A program made the position numbers and the translations under genes. DNA of 64,000 bases, taken from the NCBI GenBank assembly GCA_963678465.1, contig OY782858.1, positions 2,170,001 through 2,234,000 on the forward strand, written 5' to 3'. The stretch comes from Paludibacter sp963678465. Its GTDB lineage: Bacteria; Bacteroidota; Bacteroidia; Bacteroidales; Paludibacteraceae. The notes below the pieces were generated by a model that saw nothing but the letters and a program-made list of their open reading frames with translations, made no database searches and was not told the origin of the DNA. Positions 42,901 to 51,588 of this stretch are shown here, one piece after another (the stretch's first letter is position 1; the number at the start of each line of letters is the position of its first letter).

Positions 42901-43029
42901 TTACGTATATATGCTACAGCAACCAACTTGTGGACTCAGACTAATTTTTTATCGTACAGTCCCGAAGCAAGTGCATCTGCTTATCCCGAGCCTAAAACCT
43001 TTGTGGCTGGATTAAATGTTTCTTTTTAA
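39976..43029 (+). CDS. susC: SusC/RagA-family TonB-dependent outer-membrane transporter
   Basis: Outer-membrane beta barrel of 1017 residues that imports oligosaccharides with SusD. After a signal peptide (a hydrophobic stretch near residues 18-35) comes a carboxypeptidase-regulatory-like domain (TVKGVVSDTSGESMIGVSVLIKG, to about 115), a TonB box and plug region containing LDEIVVVGYGTQKKSDLTGSV and LYIVDGVPVSGIDDYNSQDILSVEVLKDASTQAIYGARASNGVI, then a long barrel. It ends with the family's aromatic tail (FVAGLNVSF). It is transcribed from the module at 39860 and followed by susD 42 bp downstream. Confidence 0.97.
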   Translation: MQVFKETNFTKTPRSLLRFVVVGIFSFCILNVTIAQKQTVKGVVSDTSGESMIGVSVLIKGTTIGTITNFNGEYSLNINSAKDVLIFSYVGYNNFETVVGNRSTIDVRMKENTKTLDEIVVVGYGTQKKSDLTGSVVSVKADDMNSIPTSSVAEMLRGQAAGVVVTQNSSRPGGGSDIVIRGKKSLTGGNSPLYIVDGVPVSGIDDYNSQDILSVEVLKDASTQAIYGARASNGVILITTKKGQQNKTSVDFSTYVGSQIVKRNFDFFSPEEWIQLKREANRVYTIQPDGTYSTTYLGGDPLNGVYPGDASLFGNMYQNVLDKKYTDWESLAIKPALQQKYDLSVRSGGPNTKFSASLGYFDQKGMIAPAAYQRANFRFNIEQKLSNKLTIGINSNYTYSHRNAEDETFSKFITQSPLFNPFDASGSLVPVLEDSKYNPLWNNKNQLNNTTTKNFLLNTTLDWEILKGLKYRLNASLNNRNSDHGTYLNTKHEKGMAVLGLATISTTDFTDYLLENIVTYDTKINDDNKLDITLVQSTNLQLTENNQMTGSGFVSDDLGYDFISSAAKLYPPQHTIEPRNLLSYMGRLRYNIMEKYLFSASARIDGSSVFGVNNKWGLFPAGSFAWRASEEDFLKEQAWLTNLKVRLSYGSVGNQGVDPYQSQVLAGSYNFQFGTGDPFVGYLPGSQLPNPDLKWETTTSFNSGIDFSVLKDRIGGTIEYYHSITSDLLMERSINQTSGYNSQLVNIGKVQNHGVEVTFNFLPVKTKDFSWNVDVNFSANKNKILELNGAVDADGKPVNDLANGWYIGHNIDAYNYQQFDGIWQVGDVIPEYKGTYKPKAGDVRVKDINNDTIINDLDRVIMDRAPKWTGALSSTLKWKGIEFSFDIYTVQGALRLNPFLYDANSGGNLTAALNGIKVDYWTLENPSNTAPRPRQGTNDYIQSLAYQDASYIRLRNLSLGYSFPKKLISDLKMNNLRIYATATNLWTQTNFLSYSPEASASAYPEPKTFVAGLNVSF

Positions 43030-43070
43030 ATGAATAACAATACGACATTTTTCTAAAATAATTTATATTT

Positions 43071-44681
43071 ATGAAACTCAAATTATCAATAATATCCATT
43101 GCTGTAGGACTTCTTTTTTCATCGTGCAGTGATTTGTTAGACGAAAAAACGTACACTCAGGTAACTACCGAATACATCGTTTCGTCGCCTACCGGCATGG
43201 CAAGTGCTGTGTTGGCTATGTACTACAAAGACCGCGAAATTTTTCGTACCAACTCTGATACCGAAACAACCCTTTGGACAAGCATGCTTATTGGCGATGA
43301 TATTTCGGCAGTACGTTCAGGCACAGGTATTCCTCAGTTTGGGCGTTATGCCAACTTAATGCCCACAACCGGAAATGTGGGAGCTTTGTGGAGACAGCAG
43401 TATGCTATGATTGGTTTTGCAAATTTAGTAATTGCCACATCTGAAAAAGTAGATATGACTGACCCGGTAGCCATTCAGGCATTGGCCGAGGCGAAGGTTT
43501 TCAGAGCACATGCCTATTTTTGGTTATTGCGTAAATACGACAGAGTATTTCTCACCACAAGAGTGACAACGGCACAAAACGTAAACGATTCAATAAAATA
43601 TGCACCTGCACCGGCCGATTCGGTGTTTAATTTAATAAATGAAGACTTAAATTATGCCATTGCAAATTTATCTTGGAATACAACACAACCGGGCCGGTTT
43701 ACGCAGGGTGTTGCCCGACACATCAAAGCTAAAGTAGCAGCTTGGCAACAAGACTGGCATGAAGTTGCTAATCAAGTAAATGCTATTGAAAAAAGTGGAA
43801 AATATACATTAATGCCTAATGTGGCTGATGTATTTAATAGCCCTGATTTGAATGCGCCTACCAACACGGAATCTATTTTGGTGTCGCAATGGAGCAAAGG
43901 CAATGGTGGTTGGTATGTCAGCCCGTCTACCGGCTCTACATCGGGACATCGCATGTCTCTGTATTTTATTCCTTTGTACAATCAGGAACAAGGCATGACT
44001 ATCGATTTTGCATCGGGTGGCTATCCATGGGGACGAATTTTCCCGAATGCATATTTACTGGGACTTTACGATAAAACCAAAGATGCCCGTTACAAAGCGT
44101 ACTACAAACATGCCTGGACGTATAACAATGCCGCCGGACTACCACGCGGTAAGAAGTTAGGCGATACTATTGCAGTGGCTAATGGCGCACAATATCTGAA
44201 CCTGCATCCGGCTTGTACCAAATACAACGATTCGTGGACACGTATTTCTGCTTCGGAAACGCAGTCATTTAAAGATATTATCATTTACCGATTACCCGAA
44301 ACATATTTAATGGGTGCCGAGGCTTATCTAAAACTTGGCAAGCCCGACAGCACAGCTTATTACTTTAACAAGACATGGGTACGTGCAGGTAATGCAGCTA
44401 TACCAGTTGGAAGCGTGACATTGGATATGATCATTGATGAGCATGCGCGCGAATTGGCTTTCGAAGGCGACCGTTGGTTTTTGCTGAAACGCAACGGATT
44501 GCTGGTTGACAGGGTTAGAAAATATGGAGGTGAATATATCAAAAAAGGTACAATTGTGTTAATGAATGACACTGTTATTCGCACCAACATACAACCTTAT
44601 CATGTTCGCTGGCCTATTCCGCAAGGTCAGATTGATATCATGGGAAACACGAATTTTCCACAGAATGAAGGGTATAATTGA
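43071..44681 (+). CDS. susD: SusD/RagB-family outer-membrane lipoprotein
   Basis: Surface glycan-binding lipoprotein of 536 residues that sits on the SusC barrel. The lipobox FSSC has the lipidated Cys19. The protein has the helical TPR-like framework (AKVFRAHAYFWLLRKYDRVFL near residue 142, and the conserved RGRHIKAKVAAW-like helices) and the C-terminal block IIDEHARELAFEGDRWFLLKR with the final FPQNEGYN. Sequence variation in SusD surface loops gives the glycan specificity, so the target cannot be read from it. It is the second gene of the operon; a repeat element (44696-44814) follows the stop. Confidence 0.96.
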   Translation: MKLKLSIISIAVGLLFSSCSDLLDEKTYTQVTTEYIVSSPTGMASAVLAMYYKDREIFRTNSDTETTLWTSMLIGDDISAVRSGTGIPQFGRYANLMPTTGNVGALWRQQYAMIGFANLVIATSEKVDMTDPVAIQALAEAKVFRAHAYFWLLRKYDRVFLTTRVTTAQNVNDSIKYAPAPADSVFNLINEDLNYAIANLSWNTTQPGRFTQGVARHIKAKVAAWQQDWHEVANQVNAIEKSGKYTLMPNVADVFNSPDLNAPTNTESILVSQWSKGNGGWYVSPSTGSTSGHRMSLYFIPLYNQEQGMTIDFASGGYPWGRIFPNAYLLGLYDKTKDARYKAYYKHAWTYNNAAGLPRGKKLGDTIAVANGAQYLNLHPACTKYNDSWTRISASETQSFKDIIIYRLPETYLMGAEAYLKLGKPDSTAYYFNKTWVRAGNAAIPVGSVTLDMIIDEHARELAFEGDRWFLLKRNGLLVDRVRKYGGEYIKKGTIVLMNDTVIRTNIQPYHVRWPIPQGQIDIMGNTNFPQNEGYN

Positions 44682-44695
44682 GAAGAAAGAATGCT

Positions 44696-44814
44696 GCCCC
44701 AAACCCCTAAAGGGGCTTAAAGAGTGGTTTTCGAAGTGATTTTCAATTTATTAATATGATTGGTATTTAAGAGACAAAGCTAACTTCAATTCCCCCTTTA
44801 GGTGGTTAGGGGGC
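44696..44814. repeat. Inverted-repeat intergenic element between susD and the esterase gene
   Basis: Left end GCCCCAAACCCCTAAAGGGG (44696-44715) and right end CCCCCTTTAGGTGGTTAGG (44791-44809) with GGGC beyond form an imperfect inverted repeat, about 119 bp in total. The transcript from susD to the next gene would cross it and could fold. Confidence 0.72.
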
Positions 44815-44827
44815 AAATATATAAAAG

Positions 44828-45667
44828 ATGAAATATTTACGTATATTTATTTTTACTTTTTCCGTATTCGTTAGCACATTCATTTTTGCTAAAGAAAAGC
44901 CGGATACGCTACAGTATAAACTGGAAAAGGAAATTCCGTATCGGGATGCAAAGCTCGAAAAGCTGGACGAATATGCTATTCAGAATTGCCAATTGGATAT
45001 TTATTATCCTGTAAATAAAAAAGAATTTGCAACAGTGGTTTGGTTTCATGGTGGCAGTTTGACTGGTGGAAAGAAAGAGCTTCCCGAGAAGCTTACAAAA
45101 CAGGGATTTGCTGTTGTAAGTGTCGAATACAGGCGAAATCCGGTGGTGAAATGTCCGGTTTATATCGAAGATGCAGCAGCATCTGTGGCCTGGGTTTTCA
45201 GGAATATTGAAAAATACGGCGGCGACGATGACCTGATTTTCCTTTCGGGGCATTCGGCCGGAGGATATCTGGATTTGATGGTGGGAATGGACAAACGATG
45301 GTTGCAAAAACACAATATCGATGCCAACCGGATTGCGGGATTATTGCCATTGAGTCCGCAAACAATTACGCATTTCAAAATACGCAACGAACGTGGCATT
45401 GACAGCAAGCAACCGATAATCGACGAATTTGCACCTTTGTTTCATGTGCGAAGCGATTTGCCTCCGTTGGTATTAATTACCGGCGACCGCGAACTCGAAA
45501 TGCTGGGACGTTATGAAGAAAACGCCTATCTTATGCGCATGATGAAGGTGGTAGGACATACGAAAACAAGCATTTACGAACTGGCCGGTTTTAGTCACGG
45601 CTCCATGATGCAACCCGGATTGTATCTTTTGGTAAATCAGGTAAAAAAATTGATTGAAAAGAAATAA
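44828..45667 (+). CDS. Secreted alpha/beta hydrolase, esterase/lipase-like
   Basis: 279 residues with a signal peptide (MKYLRIFIFTFSVFVSTFIFA). The alpha/beta fold is of the hormone-sensitive-lipase or CE10-like type: oxyanion-hole HGG at residues 74-76, nucleophile Ser143 in GHSAGG, Asp in VLITGDRELEM and the His in GFSHGSM near the C-terminus. It would remove acetyl, feruloyl or other acyl groups from the target glycan or its pieces. It lies between SusD and the first agarase-like gene (5 bp gap), so it is a member of the same operon. Confidence 0.85.
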   Translation: MKYLRIFIFTFSVFVSTFIFAKEKPDTLQYKLEKEIPYRDAKLEKLDEYAIQNCQLDIYYPVNKKEFATVVWFHGGSLTGGKKELPEKLTKQGFAVVSVEYRRNPVVKCPVYIEDAAASVAWVFRNIEKYGGDDDLIFLSGHSAGGYLDLMVGMDKRWLQKHNIDANRIAGLLPLSPQTITHFKIRNERGIDSKQPIIDEFAPLFHVRSDLPPLVLITGDRELEMLGRYEENAYLMRMMKVVGHTKTSIYELAGFSHGSMMQPGLYLLVNQVKKLIEKK

Positions 45668-45672
45668 ATCAC

Positions 45673-47085
45673 ATGAATAGGTTTAATTTTAAAATATGTT
45701 TTTTGGTACTGCTGTTGCCGTCATTATCGTTTGTGGCGCAGACAAAACCCTTCGCACCCATACAGGTAGAATCCAAAAAATGGGTAAAAGGCGATAATAA
45801 CCAACCCTGGGCATTTTACAAAACCCGTATTGTGGACAACCTTACCGGTTACAAACAAAAAACCGATGCTGAAAACAGCTACGGAAGTTTGTTGACAAAA
45901 AAAACAGAAGCAAGCGGATTTTTCAGGGTCGAAAAGTCAGGAGATCGCTGGTGGGTAATCGACCCTGAAGGGTATTACAACATTCAGCGTGTTATCAATG
46001 GTTATAGAAAAGGTACATCCGAACAAAACGAGAAATCATTTATGTCGCAATTCGGTACCAACGAAAATTGGGCAAATACATCAGCGAAATTCTTTTCCGA
46101 CATTCGAATCAACGGAACGGGTTCGTGGTCCACTGACTCCATTGTAAGGACTTATAACTCAAAATCCACATCGCAAAAATTATCGTATTCGGTAAATTTA
46201 CGAATGATGGCTGCTTATGGTAAAAAACGGGGAGGAACTTATCAGCTTCCGGGCAATACTGGCTTCCCCAATCAAACCATATTTGTTTTCGACCCTGAGT
46301 TTGCAGTATTTTGCGATTCGCTGGCAAAGGCAGAAATTAGTGCCAATGTCAACGACCCTAATTTGTTTGGCTACTTTTCGGACAATGAATTGCCTTTCGG
46401 ACTAAAAAACCTGGATGGCTACTTAACGATTAAAAACGAAAAAGATCCCGGACGAATATTTGCAGAAAACTGGTTGAAAAACAAAGGGATAAGCGCCTCA
46501 AAAATTTCAGATAAAGAACGGGCTGAATTTGCCGGTTTGGTTGCCGACAAATACTACGAAACTGTATCCAAAGCTATCCGTAAAGCCGATCGTAATCATT
46601 TATACCTTGGCAGTCGCTTGCATGGAGCCGCTAAGTTTGTCCCTGAAATTCTGACGGCTGCGGGTAAATACTGCGATGTGGTATCGTTGAATTATTATGG
46701 GGTCTGGACTCCTTCGACCGATCATTTAACGCTGTGGGATAAGTGGTTGAATAAACCATTTTTAATTACCGAATTTTACACCAAAGCCATGGATTCCGGT
46801 CTGGCAAATACCACAGGAGCCGGTTATACCGTGCATACACAAAAGGACAGAGGTTATGCTTATCAGGATTTTTGTCTTGCGTTGCTCGAATCGAAAAATT
46901 GTGTGGGTTGGCATTATTTCAAATATCAGGACAACGACCCCACAGCCAAAGGCGTAGATCCTTCGAATGTGGATTCGAACAAAGGTATTGTAGATAATTA
47001 TTACAAACCATATAAGCATTTAACAATCCGCATGAAACAATTAAATGAACAAGTATATTCATTAATTAACTATTTCGACAAATAA
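45673..47085 (+). CDS. Agarase-like glycoside hydrolase (GH50-like), paralog 1
   Basis: 470 residues with a signal peptide (a VLLLPSLSFVAQ tail). The body resembles the barrel of GH50 beta-agarases in clan GH-A: GDRWWVIDPEGYYNIQRV, a putative acid/base Glu239 in YFSDNELPF and a putative nucleophile Glu367 in FLITEFYTKAMDSG followed by TTGAGYTVHTQKDRGYAYQDF. The same blocks occur in the paralogs at 54077 and 56307, but this member diverges most and lacks a type IX tail. Family is uncertain: it may belong to an unnumbered GH50-related family. The substrate is open (see findings). Confidence 0.65.
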   Translation: MNRFNFKICFLVLLLPSLSFVAQTKPFAPIQVESKKWVKGDNNQPWAFYKTRIVDNLTGYKQKTDAENSYGSLLTKKTEASGFFRVEKSGDRWWVIDPEGYYNIQRVINGYRKGTSEQNEKSFMSQFGTNENWANTSAKFFSDIRINGTGSWSTDSIVRTYNSKSTSQKLSYSVNLRMMAAYGKKRGGTYQLPGNTGFPNQTIFVFDPEFAVFCDSLAKAEISANVNDPNLFGYFSDNELPFGLKNLDGYLTIKNEKDPGRIFAENWLKNKGISASKISDKERAEFAGLVADKYYETVSKAIRKADRNHLYLGSRLHGAAKFVPEILTAAGKYCDVVSLNYYGVWTPSTDHLTLWDKWLNKPFLITEFYTKAMDSGLANTTGAGYTVHTQKDRGYAYQDFCLALLESKNCVGWHYFKYQDNDPTAKGVDPSNVDSNKGIVDNYYKPYKHLTIRMKQLNEQVYSLINYFDK

Positions 47086-47111
47086 ATTTATTAACATTAA
47101 AAAATAAGATC

Positions 47112-48236
47112 ATGAAAAAAACTACATTCTTTGCACTCTTTTTGAGTGTTCTTTTAAGCACAGTTAGCTCAAATGCACAGTTGTTACTCGAGGAAAATTT
47201 TGATTACGAAGCCGGCAGACCATTGATTTTGGATCCTATAAACAGCTCGGATAACTACGATGGAGTAACCGGATGGTCCACTCAAAGTAATTCAACATCA
47301 GCTACTAACTGCTTTGATATTACAAGTGCACCGCTTAATTATGCGGGATATATAAATACAGGTATTGGTAATGCACTCAAATACAACGGACAGGCGGGTC
47401 AGGGTGTTTTTAAATTGTTCTCTAAAAATGTGCGTAATGACTCTACCGTTTACATTTCGTTTTTGATAAACTTTCCTGCCGAGGCCGTGTCTGGCGGCGA
47501 TTATTTTTTAGGTATCAAAATGGAACCATCAGCTACCAGTACTAACTGGGGTGGTCGATTGTATGCTTCGGTAAATCCTGACTATCCAAACGAAGAAGTT
47601 ACCTTGGGTATCAATAAAATGAGTGGTGGTACTACAACATGGGCTAACGCTAGCACAGGTCCGTTTTTCCAGGCTAATAAAACACATTTAATGGTAATTA
47701 AATACCACGTTGGTGTACTTAATGGCGAATCGTCTACTGATGAAGTAGGTAAATTTGATGATGTTATGGAGCTTTTCGTAAACCCTTCTACCACCGGCGT
47801 TGAACCTGCCACAGCAACATTACGACATACCAACCCTGCTCAAAACGATTTGTATCGTTACACATCGAGTGGTTTGATTTTTGGTGGTGCTCGCGGACTT
47901 TATTTACGCACGCCTGCATTGGGCAATGCTCCGGCTTATACAATCGATGGTATTCGGGTTGGACTTACCTGGGCTGAAGTAATGCCCGTACCCAGCGCGC
48001 TGAAAAATGCAACAGCCGACAATTTCTCATTCAAAGTAGATGCTAATAAGCAAATTACCGTTTTTGCATCAGACAAAACATACAATGAGTTTAATCTTAT
48101 CAACTTATCCGGTCAGCGTGTGCTTTCGGGCAATTTAAACAACAAGATTATTAATGCAGCAACGCTAAAATCAGGTGTTTATGTTCTGAATTTGTCCGGT
48201 TCTCAAAATGCATCTGCCAAAATTATTATACCGTAA
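47112..48236 (+). CDS. Secreted beta-sandwich protein with type IX sorting tail, unknown function
   Basis: 374 residues: a signal peptide ending in SNAQLLLEENFDY, a ~270-residue jelly-roll-like domain, and a C-terminal type IX sorting domain (NLSGQRVLSGNLNN, then GVYVLNLSGSQNASAKIIIP). The central domain has the pattern VYISFLINFP, GDYFLGIKMEPS, GRLYASVNP, EVTLGIN and VIKYHV, the same order as the N-terminal part of the esterase at 57759. It may be a carbohydrate-binding module or a lyase of unknown family. It overlaps by 29 bp a possible in-frame start of the next gene, whose better start is at 48262. Confidence 0.7.
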   Translation: MKKTTFFALFLSVLLSTVSSNAQLLLEENFDYEAGRPLILDPINSSDNYDGVTGWSTQSNSTSATNCFDITSAPLNYAGYINTGIGNALKYNGQAGQGVFKLFSKNVRNDSTVYISFLINFPAEAVSGGDYFLGIKMEPSATSTNWGGRLYASVNPDYPNEEVTLGINKMSGGTTTWANASTGPFFQANKTHLMVIKYHVGVLNGESSTDEVGKFDDVMELFVNPSTTGVEPATATLRHTNPAQNDLYRYTSSGLIFGGARGLYLRTPALGNAPAYTIDGIRVGLTWAEVMPVPSALKNATADNFSFKVDANKQITVFASDKTYNEFNLINLSGQRVLSGNLNNKIINAATLKSGVYVLNLSGSQNASAKIIIP

Positions 48237-48261
48237 TTTCAGCTTTAATCTTAAAAAAGAG

Positions 48262-50382
48262 ATGAAAAAATCAATTGCGATTCTCCTTCTGATTGCATCT
48301 GCCTGTCTAACAAACAGGCTTGATGCGCAGGGAGTTGTGCATAAACAAACACCGGTAGACGATACATATACCTATAGCGACAATACGATTCGCGGAATGG
48401 AATATACGCTAAACACCTATCACTCAACTGCTGGTAGTCAGTTTCGACGTATTTCTTTTTTGAAATTCGATATTTCGGAACTTTCACCACATATTCAATC
48501 AGTAAAACTTCGTTTGTTCTGTAATGGTTTTCCCGCAGGAGGGGATAATGCCCATCAGTTCGATTTATATCCGGTATTACTAAATACCTGGGCTGAAGAC
48601 GACGTTACGTTTAATACCGCTGTTGCAAAATTAGGAGTTGATGTTAATTCGCCTCTACTGGCTTCGTACACAGTGACTGCAGGTTTAGCGCTTACACCTC
48701 AGTACATTGAACTTAGCGGAACGGCACTCACACAGATAATTACTGACTCTGTAAATGCCGGAAAGCAATTCATTTCATTCCGTCTGCGCGAGAAAAATGT
48801 GGTAAAAAATGGGTCGGGTGCAGTTATCGTTGAGTTTCACTCCAAGGAAAACCCAAGTGGAAATGCACCAGAACTGGCAGTTACCGAAAAAGATATTGAA
48901 CTGCTAAAAGCCGCCGATATCAAAGTAAACAATACTTCTATTGCAGGTTTTCTCGAAAACAGCTACAAGTATGTGTGTAAATTGGCCTGGAATGAAACGG
49001 TGATTCCTGCTGTTAGCGCTGTGGCCAAATACACCGACGGCACCACTGTGAGCATTGCGCAAGCCACTTCACTTTCGGGAACTGTAGCTCAACGTACAGC
49101 TAAGGTAAACTTACAACGAGGCGCCGACATGCTAAGCTATTCGGTTGTTTTTGAATTGCTACCACCACCAACCGATGTGCGTTTATCGGGAATAACAGTC
49201 GATGGAAAGCTGCTTGAGTTTTTCGATAAAGACAAGGAAAACTATACGGTTTATTTACCTTATACTCAAAATGCAGTTCCTGTTGTTGCTGCACAAACCA
49301 ACGACCCGAATGCCGCTGTACAGATAACAAATGCCAACTCAACAATTGCGATTGATACAGAATTAAATCGTACAACATCATTGAATGTAACTTCGGCAAA
49401 TGGACTTATAACAAAAACATATCGCGTTGTTTTTCATAAATTGCCTGAGTTGGATATTGTGTTGGCTATCGGACAATCGAATATGGCTGGTCGCGGTTCG
49501 TTTTCGGATGAAATAGCCCCGATGAATAATGTGTTTTTGTTGACACCTGAAGGAGAGATGGAAATATCGGCAAATCCAATGAATAAGTACTCGAATATCC
49601 GAAAGGATTTAAGTTTACAAAAACTTGGTCCATCGTACACTTGCGCATTAGCATTACAAAGTCATTTACAAAAACCAGTTGGATTTGTTGTGAATGCACA
49701 AGGTGGTTCATCGATTACAACATGGTACCAAGCGGGTAAATCGAATTACGATGCAACTATTGTTCGTGCAAAAGAAGCACAACGATTTGGACGGATTCGT
49801 GCAATCATTTGGCATCAAGGCGAAAGCGATGGTTCAATTGTCGATTCTTATATGAATAGACTGTCGACCATGATTCAGCATCTGAGAACAGAGTTGAATG
49901 AACCTGATTTGTTTTTAGTGGCTGGCGAGTTAGCATATTGGCGAGGTGGTGGAACCGGTTCAACTGCTTTTAATACAATGATAAGAACTATTTCATCCAC
50001 TATTCCTAATAGCAATTGGGTTTCAGCCGAAGGATTAACCCCTTTGATTGATGCAACAGATCCTCATTTTGATGGTGCGAGTCAGAAGGTTTTAGGGAAT
50101 CGCTATGCTGAGAAAATAATACAATATGTTTACAACACAACTTCAAAGCCAACGATAAAAAAAAACGACTTCCCAATACTGAAAAGTCTAGATGAAGGTG
50201 TGAATATTGAAAATGGAAATGCTTATACTCTCTATCGGATAAATGATTTGTCGGGACGAATGCTCAACGCAGGAAGCATACAACCAAATCAATCTGTCAG
50301 TATCCCGATTAAGAAAGGAATTTATATTATCTCATATGTACAAGACAATGAAACTAAAACAACCAAATTAATTGTCAATTAA
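48262..50382 (+). CDS. SASA-type acetylesterase with DNRLRE-like N-terminal module and type IX tail
   Basis: 706 residues. The ATG at 48262 starts a normal signal peptide (MKKSIAILLLIASACLT), so the earlier in-frame ATG at 48208 is rejected. Next comes a DNRLRE/CBM96-like beta module (about residues 25-205), two bacterial Ig-like spacers, and the SASA (sialate O-acetylesterase/CE6-like) domain: Ser406 in IGQSNMAGRG, WHQGESDGS and DPHFDGASQ with His602. The end is a type IX sorting tail. It probably cuts acetyl groups from the glycan at the cell surface. Confidence 0.8.
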   Translation: MKKSIAILLLIASACLTNRLDAQGVVHKQTPVDDTYTYSDNTIRGMEYTLNTYHSTAGSQFRRISFLKFDISELSPHIQSVKLRLFCNGFPAGGDNAHQFDLYPVLLNTWAEDDVTFNTAVAKLGVDVNSPLLASYTVTAGLALTPQYIELSGTALTQIITDSVNAGKQFISFRLREKNVVKNGSGAVIVEFHSKENPSGNAPELAVTEKDIELLKAADIKVNNTSIAGFLENSYKYVCKLAWNETVIPAVSAVAKYTDGTTVSIAQATSLSGTVAQRTAKVNLQRGADMLSYSVVFELLPPPTDVRLSGITVDGKLLEFFDKDKENYTVYLPYTQNAVPVVAAQTNDPNAAVQITNANSTIAIDTELNRTTSLNVTSANGLITKTYRVVFHKLPELDIVLAIGQSNMAGRGSFSDEIAPMNNVFLLTPEGEMEISANPMNKYSNIRKDLSLQKLGPSYTCALALQSHLQKPVGFVVNAQGGSSITTWYQAGKSNYDATIVRAKEAQRFGRIRAIIWHQGESDGSIVDSYMNRLSTMIQHLRTELNEPDLFLVAGELAYWRGGGTGSTAFNTMIRTISSTIPNSNWVSAEGLTPLIDATDPHFDGASQKVLGNRYAEKIIQYVYNTTSKPTIKKNDFPILKSLDEGVNIENGNAYTLYRINDLSGRMLNAGSIQPNQSVSIPIKKGIYIISYVQDNETKTTKLIVN

Positions 50383-50401
50383 CTCTTAAAATAATATTAT
50401 T

Positions 50402-51496
50402 ATGAAAATAAATTACACAACAGCTAAATTATTCCGAACTGTACTTTTTGCAATAATTGCATTGTTCTCAACTTCAACTATTTTTGCACAAACAGCCGAA
50501 ACAACAGTTTTTGCAGATGATTTTGGAGGCGACAACTTATCGGGTGGAGCGCCAACTACGACCTATACAATTTTTAAAACTGTAGGTGCAGGTGATGACC
50601 CAGCAGATCCTAACACAACAACAACAGCAGGTTTATTGAGAATTGGGAATCGTAAAGGAACAGGATTTTTTGGTCGTAATGGCGTTACAGGAGTTCTATC
50701 AACTTATATAGCACCCTTCACAAGTAAAATAAGCGAAATAGTTGCTGATTCTCTTGTGTGGACATTTAATATGCGTCAGAATTATAATTCTACTTTAAGT
50801 GGATTTGGAGATTCTCAAAATGGTGTTGCAGCCATTCTTGTTGCAGACAATGCCAATGTTTCTTTAGCAAATGGATATGCCATTTTATATGGTGGAGATG
50901 GTGTAAAACGTTATAGATTGGTTAAATTCGTCAATGGATTATACTCTAACGATAATATTACTAATTTGGTTATTGGTCAAACATCACCAACCGATGGTCG
51001 TGATTATATGAGTTTCAGAGTGGTTTATGTTCCTGCAACAAATTTATGGCGTTTCTACGATAGATTTGATGGACCAAATACAGGTGGAGCATTTGCTAAT
51101 CCTGCCGAAGGAACAATGACCTTAAGTGGAACTACAGTAAACTCCGACATTACAAATACATTAATGACTAATTTTGGCTTTTTCCAAAGTTATTATGGTA
51201 ATATTGACAAGGTTATGTGGGTTGACAATTACACTGTAAAAGCCTATAAAACAGACGTCAGTACAAGCATTGGAACTAATGTAGATCAGAACTTTTACAA
51301 AGCCACAATCGTTGATGGCGGAATTAAAATTGATGCTAAAAATGCCAAAGCCACACTTTACGATTCAAAGGGAGCTCTCATAAAATCAATCCGGGTAACA
51401 GGTTCAGGAAATATTAATGTAATTAAACGCGGCTTGTTCATTTTAAAAATGCAGTCTGAAAATGGCGAAACCAAAACAGAAAGACTAATTCTTTAA
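50402..51496 (+). CDS. Secreted protein with type IX sorting tail, unknown function
   Basis: 364 residues: signal peptide (ALFSTSTIFAQ), a ~260-residue beta-rich domain beginning TVFADDFGGDNLSGGAP with repeated Gly/Asn-rich turns and strands, and a C-terminal sorting tail (IVDGGIKIDAKNAKATLYDSKGALIKSIRV, ending NGETKTERLIL). The domain may be a jelly-roll of the laminin-G/lectin kind, but no catalytic motif is clear. It is in the same operon as the neighbours (19 bp from the upstream stop). Candidate carbohydrate-binding protein or lyase; not named. Confidence 0.6.
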   Translation: MKINYTTAKLFRTVLFAIIALFSTSTIFAQTAETTVFADDFGGDNLSGGAPTTTYTIFKTVGAGDDPADPNTTTTAGLLRIGNRKGTGFFGRNGVTGVLSTYIAPFTSKISEIVADSLVWTFNMRQNYNSTLSGFGDSQNGVAAILVADNANVSLANGYAILYGGDGVKRYRLVKFVNGLYSNDNITNLVIGQTSPTDGRDYMSFRVVYVPATNLWRFYDRFDGPNTGGAFANPAEGTMTLSGTTVNSDITNTLMTNFGFFQSYYGNIDKVMWVDNYTVKAYKTDVSTSIGTNVDQNFYKATIVDGGIKIDAKNAKATLYDSKGALIKSIRVTGSGNINVIKRGLFILKMQSENGETKTERLIL

Positions 51497-51507
51497 AGTT
51501 CACCCGT

Positions 51508-51548
51508 AGGGTTTAATAATTTATCCTAAGAAGATGGCTTGTTAAACC
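51508..51548. other. 8-bp inverted repeat in the gap before the GISKAS hydrolase gene
   Basis: GGGTTTAA (51508-51515) pairs with TTAAACCC (51541-51548) over a 25-nt loop. It may be an mRNA hairpin; there is no T run. Confidence 0.4.
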
Positions 51549-51588
51549 CCAATTTATCCTTTTCAAAGTACAAACAAATCTCATTATT

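Noticed and set aside
48208..48261. Upstream ATG (48208) for the SASA esterase
   Set aside because: It overlaps the end of the preceding gene and precedes the clear signal-peptide start at 48262.
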